Source: Mangrovimicrobium sp033283385
GTDB taxonomy: Bacteria > Pseudomonadota > Gammaproteobacteria > Pseudomonadales > Halieaceae
DNA length: 64,000 bases
Direction: 5' to 3'
Assembly: GCA_033283385.1 (NCBI GenBank)
Contig: JAWMQQ010000002.1
Location: forward strand, 372,001 to 436,000
Part shown: piece after piece, positions 53,044-62,234 of the stretch
Numbering within the stretch: the stretch's first letter is position 1
Layout: every line of letters starts with the position of its first letter
The notes under the pieces: generated by a model
Databases searched by the model: none
The model's input: the letters and a program-made list of their open reading frames with translations, nothing else
What the model was told of the DNA's origin: nothing
Program-made: the position numbers and the translations under genes

Positions 53044-53334
53044 ATGAGTATCCGTCCGCTGTACGACCGCGTGGTCGTTCGTCGCAACGCTGAGGAAGAA
53101 ACCACTGCCGGCGGCATCGTCCTGCCGGGTTCAGCCAAGGAAAAGCCCAACCAGGGCGAAGTGGTTGCCGTCGGTGAGGGCAAGGCCCTGGATAACGGCG
53201 AACTGCGCCCCATGGCCGTCAAGGTCGGCGACACCGTCGTATTCGGCCAGTACGCCGGCAGCAACACCATCGAGATCGACGGTGAAGAGCTGATCATCAT
53301 GGGTGAAAGCGAAATCTTCGCGGTTGTCGAGTAA
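53044..53334 (+). CDS. groES: Co-chaperonin GroES
   Basis: This 96-residue protein, MSIRPLYDRVVVRRNAEEE, is the lid of the GroEL cage. The mobile loop (ETTAGGIVLPGSAKEKP) and the roof and dome sequences are normal. A strong AGGAG site precedes the ATG. It forms an operon with groEL, 41 bp apart, under the CIRCE-controlled promoter. Confidence 0.98.
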   Translation: MSIRPLYDRVVVRRNAEEETTAGGIVLPGSAKEKPNQGEVVAVGEGKALDNGELRPMAVKVGDTVVFGQYAGSNTIEIDGEELIIMGESEIFAVVE

Positions 53335-53375
53335 GACAGCCTGTCCACAAATTCAGAGATTGAGGAAAGCAGACA

Positions 53376-55019
<1,644 letters not shown>

Positions 55020-55040
55020 GCCCGGCTCCCAGCCACGAAA

Positions 55041-55069
55041 AAGCCCGGCCAAGTGCCGGGCTTTTTTTT
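55041..55069 (+). terminator. Rho-independent terminator of groESL
   Basis: Stem AAGCCCGGC/GCCGGGCTT with a CAAGT loop, followed by a run of eight T. Confidence 0.95.
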
Positions 55070-55180
55070 GTAGGAGCCTGCTACGCAGGCGATTCCGATC
55101 TTGTAGGAGCCTGCTACGCAGGCGATCGCGCCTGTAGGAGCGCGCTATGCGCGCGATCGCCTGCGTAGCAGGCTCCTACA
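55069..55180. repeat. REP-like palindromic repeat cluster
   Basis: Four copies of an about 25-bp unit beginning TGTAGGAGC and ending GCGAT: direct copies at 55069, 55102 and 55133 and an inverted copy at 55156-55180. Each has a short internal inverted repeat (GCCTGC..GCAGGC, or GCGCGC in copy three). They lie between convergent groEL and sodB, the usual place for REP/BIME elements mobilised by RAYT transposases. Confidence 0.85.
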
Positions 55181-55190
55181 GGACCCCGGA

Positions 55191-55772
55191 TCAGGCGAAA
55201 TTCGCGTTGACGAATTCCCAGTTCACCAGCGACCAGAACGCCGCCAGGTAGTTCGGGCGGGAGTTGCGGTAGTCGATGTAGTAGGCGTGTTCCCACACGT
55301 CGACGGTCAGCAGCGGGGTCACGCTGTCGTCGGTCAGCGGGCAGCCGGCGTTGGAGGTGTTGGCGATGCCGACGCTGCCGTCAGCCTTTTTTACCAGCCA
55401 GGTCCAGCCGGAGCCGAAGTTGTTGGCGGCGTTGGTGTTGAACTCTTCCTTGAACGCATCAAAGGAGCCGAAAGCGGCGTCGATGGCCGCTGCGATAGCG
55501 CCGGTGGGTGCGCCGCCGCCGTTCGGGCTCAGGCAGTTCCAGTAGAAGGTGTGGTTCCAGATTTGCGCCGCGTTGTTGAACACGCCGCCCTCGGAGGATT
55601 TGATGATGTCCTCGAGAGACTTTGCTTCGAGATCGGTGCCGGCAGCCAGCCCGTTCAGCTTGTCGACGTAGGTTTTGTGGTGCTTGCCGTAGTGGTATTC
55701 CAGGGTTTCAGCGGAGATGTGGGGCTCCAGTGCATCCTGGGCGTAGGGAAGGGCGGGCAGTTCAAAAGCCAT
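55191..55772 (-). CDS. sodB: Superoxide dismutase, Fe/Mn family (probably Fe)
   Basis: This 193-residue enzyme begins MAFELPALPYAQDALEPHIS, the SodB start; the frame is open upstream but carries no family sequence. Metal ligands are in EYHYGKHHKTYV (His), QIWNHTFYW (His) and DVWEHAYYIDY (Asp and His). The sequence AAQIWNHTFYWNCLSPNGGG favours an iron rather than a manganese enzyme. It is cytoplasmic and removes superoxide. Its leader contains a 15-bp tandem duplication (55791-55820). It is divergent from the PuuD-like gene. Confidence 0.96.
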   Translation of the reverse strand: MAFELPALPYAQDALEPHISAETLEYHYGKHHKTYVDKLNGLAAGTDLEAKSLEDIIKSSEGGVFNNAAQIWNHTFYWNCLSPNGGGAPTGAIAAAIDAAFGSFDAFKEEFNTNAANNFGSGWTWLVKKADGSVGIANTSNAGCPLTDDSVTPLLTVDVWEHAYYIDYRNSRPNYLAAFWSLVNWEFVNANFA

Positions 55773-55887
55773 GACAGACTCCTTGTAGTCGAATTGACAG
55801 TGGTTGAATTGACGGTGGTGGACAGCGGCGCGTCGGGGGGACCGCGTCGAATGACACAGCGCATCGCGCCGCGGATTATCTCCAGTG

Positions 55888-55893
55888 TATAAT
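55888..55893 (+). promoter_or_regulatory. -10 element TATAAT in the sodB / PuuD-like divergent region
   Basis: A perfect TATAAT 40 bp before the ATG at 55933. The 160-bp region is shared with sodB on the other strand, where I cannot fix a promoter with confidence. Confidence 0.45.
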
Positions 55894-55932
55894 AAGTGTG
55901 TGGTTGCAACAAAATAACAAGGGGAAACACCA

Positions 55933-56553
55933 ATGCTACTACTCGAGTTCCTGTTCCGCTGGGCGCATGTCCTTTTCGGTATCACCTGGATCGGCATGCT
56001 CTACTACTTCAACTTTGTACAGACAGAGTACTTCAAGGAGGCGGAGCCCTCCGCCAAGGCAGACGCTGTCAAGAAACTCGCTCCGCGGGCGCTGTGGTGG
56101 TTCCGCTGGGGCGCGATGTTTACCTTCCTCACGGGCCTCTACCTGTTCCACGCTGTAGGTGCGGATGCCAACATGGCCGCCATGCCGGCAATTACCGTCG
56201 GCGCACTGGCCGGCATCCTGATGTTCCTCAATGTCTGGCTGATCATCTGGCCGAACCAGAAGATCGTGCTCGGTCTCAAGGAGGGCGATGCGGCTGCAGC
56301 CGGAGCCAAGGCCGGTCTCGCCTCACGTACCAATACGCTGTTTTCCGCGCCCATGCTGTTCGGCATGCTGGCTTCCAAGCACCTGCCGCTGTCGCCCTCG
56401 ATGCTCGGATTCGGCCTTTGCATCGCGCTGATCCTGGTGCTCGAGGCCAATGCCGTGGTGGGTAAACCCGGCCCCATGGCGAGCGTCGTCGGTGTGATTC
56501 ACTGCAGCCTCGCCCTCGCGGTCGTGGTCTGGGCCCTGCTCACTTTCCTGTAG
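55933..56553 (+). CDS. PuuD-like (urate hydroxylase membrane domain) protein
   Basis: This 206-residue protein has about five or six membrane helices. The N-terminal FRWAHVLFGITWIGMLYYFNFVQ contains the His-Trp pattern seen in the membrane domain of PuuD (the DUF989-type region). PuuD proper has an added cytochrome c domain and oxidises urate; that domain is absent here, and no purine genes are nearby, so urate hydroxylase activity is doubtful. A haem- or quinone-linked membrane redox role is possible. It stands alone and is followed by a hairpin at 56567. Confidence 0.8.
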   Translation: MLLLEFLFRWAHVLFGITWIGMLYYFNFVQTEYFKEAEPSAKADAVKKLAPRALWWFRWGAMFTFLTGLYLFHAVGADANMAAMPAITVGALAGILMFLNVWLIIWPNQKIVLGLKEGDAAAAGAKAGLASRTNTLFSAPMLFGMLASKHLPLSPSMLGFGLCIALILVLEANAVVGKPGPMASVVGVIHCSLALAVVVWALLTFL

Positions 56554-56566
56554 GCGGGCAATCTAC

Positions 56567-56587
56567 CGGCCGGGCACCGCCCGGCCG
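56567..56587 (+). terminator. Hairpin after the PuuD-like gene
   Basis: A perfect 9-bp stem CGGCCGGGC/GCCCGGCCG with loop ACC. The T-run behind it is poor, so it may be a weak or Rho-assisted terminator. Confidence 0.55.
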
Positions 56588-56666
56588 TGCATTAACGCAA
56601 TTTCCCACTGTGGCCGGACCGCGATGTCCTGTAAGATAGCGCCCCAACGAGGTGAGGCTACCGGGT

Positions 56667-57392
56667 ATGGTAAAGACGTCTGCGGACAAAAAATACAAGC
56701 GCATTCTGCTCAAGCTGAGCGGCGAGGCGCTGACCGGCACCGAGAACTACGGCATCGACCCCAAGGTGCTGGACCAGATGGCACTGGCAATCGGCCAGTT
56801 GGTAGGCATCGGCGTACAGGTGGGCCTGGTGGTCGGCGGCGGCAACCTGTTCCGCGGCGCCGCACTGCAGGCGGCGGGCCTGGACCGGGTCACCGGCGAC
56901 CACATGGGCATGCTGGCCACGGTGATGAACGGGCTGGCCCTGCGCGATGCGTTGGAGCGCTCGAATATCGCCACCCAGGTCATGTCCTCCATTCCCATGA
57001 GCGGGGTGGTCGATCACTACGACCGGCGCAAGGCTATCCGTGCACTGAGTAACGGCGATGTGGTGATTTTTTGCGCCGGTACCGGCAACCCGTTTTTCAC
57101 CACCGACTCCGCAGCCTGCCTGCGCGGCATCGAGATCGACGCCGAGCTGGTACTCAAGGCGACCAAGGTGGACGGGGTATACTCCGCCGACCCGATGAAG
57201 GTGCCCGATGCCGTGCGCTACGATCGCCTCAGCTACGACGAGGTGCTGGACAAGAAGCTGGAAGTGATGGACCTCACCGCCATCTGCCTGTGCCGGGATC
57301 ACAACATGCCGGTGCGGGTCTTCGAAATGGAAAAACAGGGCGCGCTGCTCAACATCGTCCGCGGCGGCGATGTCGGCACACTGATCGAGTAA
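56667..57392 (+). CDS. pyrH: UMP kinase
   Basis: This 241-residue member of the amino acid kinase family converts UMP to UDP with ATP. Motifs seen are ILLKLSGEAL (phosphate loop), VVGGGNLFRG and GTGNPFFTTDSAACLRG. I take the ATG at 56667 (MVKTSADKKYKR); a GTG five codons earlier is the alternative. In most gammaproteobacteria rpsB and tsf stand directly upstream; here a PuuD-like gene does. A -10-like TAAGAT lies at 56632. frr follows after 27 bp. Confidence 0.97.
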   Translation: MVKTSADKKYKRILLKLSGEALTGTENYGIDPKVLDQMALAIGQLVGIGVQVGLVVGGGNLFRGAALQAAGLDRVTGDHMGMLATVMNGLALRDALERSNIATQVMSSIPMSGVVDHYDRRKAIRALSNGDVVIFCAGTGNPFFTTDSAACLRGIEIDAELVLKATKVDGVYSADPMKVPDAVRYDRLSYDEVLDKKLEVMDLTAICLCRDHNMPVRVFEMEKQGALLNIVRGGDVGTLIE

Positions 57393-57419
57393 GGCGCAGG
57401 CCCCGGAGGAAGCAGTACA

Positions 57420-57977
57420 GTGATCAACGATATCAAGACCGAAGCCAGCGAGCGCATGGACAAGAGCCTCGAAGCGCTGGGCCACAACTTCAACAAGATT
57501 CGCACCGGGCGCGCCCACCCCAGCCTGCTGGACGGCCTGCGGGTGGACTATTACGGCTCCGATACCCCCATCAACCAGATGGCTAATATCAACGTGGAAG
57601 ACGCGCGTACTCTGAGCGTCACAGCCTGGGACAAGTCCATGGTGCAGGCGATCGAAAAGGCCATCATGAAGTCGGATCTCGGCCTCAATCCCGCCACCGC
57701 CGGCGAGGTGATCCGCATCCCCATGCCGATGCTCACCGAGGAGACTCGCAAGGGGTACATCCGCCAGGCGCGGCAGGAAGCGGAATCCGCGCGGGTTTCC
57801 GTGCGCAACGCCCGCCGCGATGCGATGGCCATGCTCAAGGAGTTGCAAAAGGACAAGGAGATCAGCGAGGACGACGAGCGTCGCGGCCACGATGATATCC
57901 AGAAAATCACCGACGGCTTCATCGCCCGCATCGAGAAGATGCTGGAAGAGAAAGAAGCCGACCTGATGGAAATCTAG
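57420..57977 (+). CDS. frr: Ribosome recycling factor
   Basis: This 185-residue protein, full length, begins at GTG with a strong GGAGGA site 9 bp before it. Family signatures are NFNKIRTGRAHPSLLDG and, at the C-terminus, DDIQKITDGFIARIEKMLEEKEADLMEI (in part). With EF-G it splits the post-termination ribosome. The conserved pyrH-frr-uppS order holds. Confidence 0.98.
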   Translation: MINDIKTEASERMDKSLEALGHNFNKIRTGRAHPSLLDGLRVDYYGSDTPINQMANINVEDARTLSVTAWDKSMVQAIEKAIMKSDLGLNPATAGEVIRIPMPMLTEETRKGYIRQARQEAESARVSVRNARRDAMAMLKELQKDKEISEDDERRGHDDIQKITDGFIARIEKMLEEKEADLMEI

Positions 57978-58001
57978 GGTCCCACCGACCCGCCCAGGAC
58001 A

Positions 58002-58784
58002 ATGCCCGGCAGCAAGAGCAGCAAAGGCGAGGCGGACGCCGGCCAGACGGTGGTGCCGCGCCATGTCGCCATCATCATGGACGGCAACAACCGCTGGGCG
58101 AAGCGCCACGGCCTGCCAGGGCCCGCCGGCCACCGCGCCGGTGTCGAGGCGGTGCGCAACGTGCTGCGCGCCTGCCGCAGCCACGGTGTCGAAGTGCTCA
58201 CCCTGTTTGCCTTCAGCAGTGAAAACTGGGGGCGCCCACTGCCCGAAGTGCGCGCGCTGCTGGCCCTGCTTTCCCGCTACCTGCGCAGCGAAGTGCGCGA
58301 GTTGCACAAGGACGGTATCCGCCTGCGCTTCATCGGCCAGCGCGACCGCTTCAGCACCCGGCTGCAACGCCTGATGCAGCAGTCCGAGCACCTCACCGCC
58401 GACAATCGCGAGGCCACCGTGGTGATCGCAGTGGACTACGGCGGCCAGTGGGACATCGCCCAGGCGGCGCGCAAGCTGGCCGCGCAGGTGAAGGCCGGCG
58501 CGCTCGAGCCAGAGGCGATCGACGCCGAACTGATCGACCGCAACGTCTCCATCAGCGACCTGCCACGCCCCGACCTGTGCATCCGCACCGGCGGCGACGC
58601 CCGCATCAGCAATTTCATGCTCTGGCACTTCGCCTACAGTGAGCTGTATTTCACCAATACACTCTGGCCGGATTTTGGCGAACTGGAATTCGCCAGGGCA
58701 TTGGCGGATTACAGCCGGCGCGAACGGCGCTTTGGCCTGCGGGACCCGGACGGTATCGCAGCGGGCGCCGAGTCCGATGCTTAA
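58002..58784 (+). CDS. uppS: Undecaprenyl diphosphate synthase
   Basis: This 260-residue cis-prenyltransferase makes the C55 lipid carrier for peptidoglycan and surface glycans. The catalytic Asp is in IIMDGNNRWAKRHG (usually MDGNGRWA). GHRAGVEAVRNV, FAFSSENWGRP and DLCIRTGGDARISNFMLW are all present. The N-terminus carries an extra 18 or so polar residues before conserved sequence. It overlaps cdsA by 8 bp. Confidence 0.97.
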   Translation: MPGSKSSKGEADAGQTVVPRHVAIIMDGNNRWAKRHGLPGPAGHRAGVEAVRNVLRACRSHGVEVLTLFAFSSENWGRPLPEVRALLALLSRYLRSEVRELHKDGIRLRFIGQRDRFSTRLQRLMQQSEHLTADNREATVVIAVDYGGQWDIAQAARKLAAQVKAGALEPEAIDAELIDRNVSISDLPRPDLCIRTGGDARISNFMLWHFAYSELYFTNTLWPDFGELEFARALADYSRRERRFGLRDPDGIAAGAESDA

Positions 58785-59613
58785 GCAGCGCATCATCACC
58801 GCGGTGATCATGGCCGGCCTGTTCCTGGCTGGCGTCTTCCTGTTGCCGCTGAACGCGCTGGCCGCTGTATTCGCCCTGCTGGTGCTGGCCGGCGGCTGGG
58901 AATGGTCGCACCTGGCCGGGTGGAAGACGCCCGTGGCCCGTGTCGGATTCACCCTGGTGCTGGCCGCTTGCCTGGTCGCGCTGTATATCCACTGCTCCCT
59001 GGGGGGCGAGCCCACACGGGAGAAAATCCAGCCGATTCTGGGACTGGCCTGCCTGTGGTGGTCGTTCTCGCTGCTCTGGGTGCGCGGTTACCCGGTGAGC
59101 GCGGCACTGTGGAGCAATCGCATCATGCGCAGCCTGATGGGGCTGATGATCCTGGCGCCGGCGTGGACGGCCGCGGTGTACCTGCTCAGCTATCCCCACG
59201 GCGGTCTGCTGCTGGTGATCCTCGTGCTGATCGTCGCGGTAGCGGATATCGGCGCGTATTTCACCGGCAAGACCATCGGCAAGCACAAACTGGCGCCGGC
59301 GGTCAGCCCGGCCAAGACCTGGGAGGGCTTCTGGGGTGGCGAGCTGAGCGTGGCGCTGACCGGTATCCTGATCTGGGCCCTGCTGCCGGCGCGCGGCGAT
59401 CACATCTCCCTGCTCGCCGCCCTGACGGTCATCCTGGCCAGTTCGATGACGTCCGTGGTCGGCGACCTCTCCGTGAGCATGGTCAAGCGGGAAATCGGCT
59501 GCAAGGACAGCGGCAACCTGCTGCCCGGCCACGGCGGCCTGCTGGATCGCCTGGACAGCCTCTGCGGCGCCGCCCCGGTATTTGCCCTCGGCGTGCTGCT
59601 GGCGGGCTGGTGA
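58777..59613 (+). CDS. cdsA: Phosphatidate cytidylyltransferase
   Basis: This 278-residue integral membrane enzyme makes CDP-diacylglycerol from phosphatidate and CTP. It has about eight membrane helices and the CDS signature SMVKREIGCKDSGNLLPGHG followed by GLLDRLDS. The start at 58777 (MLKQRIITA) overlaps the uppS end; the frame is open further upstream, inside uppS, but not conserved. dxr begins 2 bp after its stop codon region. Confidence 0.96.
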   Translation: MLKQRIITAVIMAGLFLAGVFLLPLNALAAVFALLVLAGGWEWSHLAGWKTPVARVGFTLVLAACLVALYIHCSLGGEPTREKIQPILGLACLWWSFSLLWVRGYPVSAALWSNRIMRSLMGLMILAPAWTAAVYLLSYPHGGLLLVILVLIVAVADIGAYFTGKTIGKHKLAPAVSPAKTWEGFWGGELSVALTGILIWALLPARGDHISLLAALTVILASSMTSVVGDLSVSMVKREIGCKDSGNLLPGHGGLLDRLDSLCGAAPVFALGVLLAGW

Positions 59614-59614
59614 T

Positions 59615-60829
59615 ATGAGCGCCCCGATGCGACAGGTCAGCGTACTCGGCTCCACCGGTTCCATCGGTGTCAGCACGCTGGATGTGATCGCGCGCCACCC
59701 GGAAGAATTCGCGGTCTATGCGCTGGCGGCAAACACCTCGGTGGATGCGCTCGCCGCGCAGTGCCTGGCCCACCGCCCGCGCTTCGCGGTGATGATGGAC
59801 GCCGACGCCGCGCAGCGCCTGCGGGACGCGCTTGCGGGCAAGGTGGATACCCAGGTGTTGCAGGGCGAGGCCGGCCTGGAACAGGTCGTCGTCGCAGCCG
59901 AGGTGGACACCGTCATGGCCGCCATCGTCGGCGCAGCGGGCCTGCCCTCCACGCTGGCTGCGGCGGAGGCCGGGAAGACCATCCTGCTGGCGAACAAGGA
60001 GTCGCTGGTGATGGGTGGGCACCTGCTGATGGGCGCGGTGCGCCGCAGCGGCGCGCGGCTATTGCCGATCGATAGCGAGCACAACGCCATCTTCCAGTGC
60101 ATGCCCGTGGATGGGGAGGGCCGTGCGCGGCTGGCCGGGGTCAGCAAGGTGCTGCTCACTGCCTCCGGTGGGCCGTTCCGCAACTGGAGCCTGGCGCAGA
60201 TGCACGAGGCCACGCCCGACCAGGCCTGCGCCCACCCCAACTGGTCGATGGGGCGCAAGATCTCGGTGGATTCGGCATCGCTGATGAACAAGGGGCTCGA
60301 GTTTATCGAGGCCTGCTGGCTGTTCGACCTGTCGCCGGGCGAGGTAGACGTGGTGGTGCACCCACAGAGTATCATTCACTCCATGGTGCAGTACGTCGAC
60401 GGCTCGGTGCTGGCGCAGTTGGGCAATCCCGATATGCGCACCCCAATCGCCTACGGCCTGGGCTGGCCCGACCGGCTGGCCTCGGGCGTGGCGCCGCTGG
60501 ATATCATCGCCACGGCGCGACTGGACTTCGAGCCGCCGGACGAGGGGCGTTTCCCCTGCCTGCGCCTGGCCCGCGAGGCGGTAGCTGCCGGCGGAACCGC
60601 CATGGCGGTGTGCAACGCGGCCAACGAGGTGGCGGTGGCCGCCTTCCTGGCCGGAGAGCTCCGGTTTACCGGGATTCCCGAGGTGATCGAGGGTGTCCTG
60701 GGCCGGATCGGCATTGTTGAACCGGATACCCTGGCTGTGGTCGAATCCGCGGACAGGGAGGCGAGGGACCTGGCGGCACAACTGCTGGCCGGCCCGAGCC
60801 GACAGAAAGCGGATGTAACCAGGCTTTGA
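59615..60829 (+). CDS. dxr: 1-deoxy-D-xylulose 5-phosphate reductoisomerase
   Basis: This 404-residue enzyme is the second step of the MEP isoprenoid pathway, feeding UppS one gene upstream. The NADPH-binding LGSTGSIGVSTLDV, NKESLVMGG, the Ser-rich substrate loop (ISVDSASLMNKGLE) and HPQSIIHSMVQYVDGS are intact. The start at 59615 gives MSAPMRQVSVLGS. The stop TGA shares a base with the rseP ATG. Confidence 0.97.
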   Translation: MSAPMRQVSVLGSTGSIGVSTLDVIARHPEEFAVYALAANTSVDALAAQCLAHRPRFAVMMDADAAQRLRDALAGKVDTQVLQGEAGLEQVVVAAEVDTVMAAIVGAAGLPSTLAAAEAGKTILLANKESLVMGGHLLMGAVRRSGARLLPIDSEHNAIFQCMPVDGEGRARLAGVSKVLLTASGGPFRNWSLAQMHEATPDQACAHPNWSMGRKISVDSASLMNKGLEFIEACWLFDLSPGEVDVVVHPQSIIHSMVQYVDGSVLAQLGNPDMRTPIAYGLGWPDRLASGVAPLDIIATARLDFEPPDEGRFPCLRLAREAVAAGGTAMAVCNAANEVAVAAFLAGELRFTGIPEVIEGVLGRIGIVEPDTLAVVESADREARDLAAQLLAGPSRQKADVTRL

Positions 60830-62178
60830 TGGATATTCTCACTACCATTCTTATCACCCTCGGCACACTGGCAGTCCTGGTGGCCGTACACGAGTTCGGC
60901 CACTTCTGGGTGGCCCGCCAGTGCGGTGTGCGCGTCCTGCGCTTCTCCATAGGGTTCGGCAAGCCGCTGTACAGCTGGCGGGACAAGCTCGGCACCGAGT
61001 ACAGCGTCGCCGCGATCCCGCTGGGCGGTTATGTGAAGATGCTCGACGAGCGCGAGGGCGAGGTCCCCGAGGAGGAGCTCGACAAGGCTTTCAACCGCAA
61101 GCCGGTACTGCAGCGCATCGCCGTGGTCGCCGCCGGCCCGCTGGCGAACCTGGCGCTGGCGATTGTTGCCTACTGGTTCCTGTTCATGGCCGGCGAAACC
61201 GGCTACGCCCCGGTAATCGGCAAGGTGGATCACGGCTCCATCGCCGAGGTCGCAGGCCTGGAGGCGGGGCAGGAGATCGTCGCCGTAGACGGCGAGAAGA
61301 CACCGACCTGGCAGGCGCTCAGTTTCGCCCTGCTGGAGCGGATCGGCGACACCGGCAGCATCGAGTTTTCCACCAGGTACCCCGGCTCCGACCTGGTCTA
61401 CGAATCCGAGGCGCATATCGAGCGCTGGCTCTCCAGTGAGGAGGAGCCCGACCTGTTCGGCGGCCTGGGCCTGACGCTGTACACGCCGGACGGCCTTATC
61501 GCCCGGGAGGTGGTGGCCGGCAGCGCCGCCGAGCGCGCCGGACTGGAGAACGGCGACCTCATCCTCGGTGCCGACGGCCAGCGCATGCACGGCTACGAGT
61601 GGGTGGATTACGTCCGCGAACGCCCGGGCCAGCTCATCGACCTGGAGGTCCAGCGCGACGGGCAGACCCTGCACCTGCCGCTGACGCCCGCCCGCGAGAC
61701 CGACGAGGAGGGCAAGGTGATCGGCCGCGCCGGCGTCACCGTCGGCATGCCGCCGATGCCCCCCGAAATGGTCCGCAGCTTCGAGCGCGGTCCCATCCAG
61801 GCCATGGGCGCGGCGTTCTCCCGCACCGGCCAGCTGGTGTCGTTTACCGTCGAGTCGATCCAGAAGATGCTCACCGGGCTCATTTCACCGAAAAACTTGA
61901 GTGGCCCCATCACGATTGCTAAAGTGGCCAGCGCTTCGGCGAAGTCTGGCCTGGAATCCTACATCGGGTTCCTCGCCCTGCTCAGCGTCAGCCTCGGCGT
62001 ACTGAACCTGCTGCCGATTCCCGTCCTCGATGGCGGGCACCTGCTGTTCTATACCATCGAGCTATTGGCGGGCAGGCCGGTACCTGAGAAAATACAGTCA
62101 CTGGGCTATCAGGTAGGCCTTTTCCTGGTGCTGGGCATGATGATGCTCGCCCTGTATAACGACTTCATGCGCCTGTAA
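60829..62178 (+). CDS. rseP: Site-2 intramembrane protease RseP
   Basis: This 449-residue inner-membrane zinc protease cleaves anti-sigma-E RseA and clears signal peptides. The HExxH motif is VAVHEFGHFWVAR near the N-terminus. The third ligand region is LLPIPVLDGGHLLF near the C-terminus. Two periplasmic PDZ domains lie between them (about 115-300). There are four membrane helices. ATG at 60829 is preferred over the in-frame TTG at 60826. The pairing with bamA links envelope stress control to outer-membrane assembly. Confidence 0.97.
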   Translation: MDILTTILITLGTLAVLVAVHEFGHFWVARQCGVRVLRFSIGFGKPLYSWRDKLGTEYSVAAIPLGGYVKMLDEREGEVPEEELDKAFNRKPVLQRIAVVAAGPLANLALAIVAYWFLFMAGETGYAPVIGKVDHGSIAEVAGLEAGQEIVAVDGEKTPTWQALSFALLERIGDTGSIEFSTRYPGSDLVYESEAHIERWLSSEEEPDLFGGLGLTLYTPDGLIAREVVAGSAAERAGLENGDLILGADGQRMHGYEWVDYVRERPGQLIDLEVQRDGQTLHLPLTPARETDEEGKVIGRAGVTVGMPPMPPEMVRSFERGPIQAMGAAFSRTGQLVSFTVESIQKMLTGLISPKNLSGPITIAKVASASAKSGLESYIGFLALLSVSLGVLNLLPIPVLDGGHLLFYTIELLAGRPVPEKIQSLGYQVGLFLVLGMMMLALYNDFMRL

Positions 62179-62234
62179 CGACAGCGCCGAGCCGCACAAA
62201 AATACCCACGGGCCACCTGCAGATTGAGTGAACC

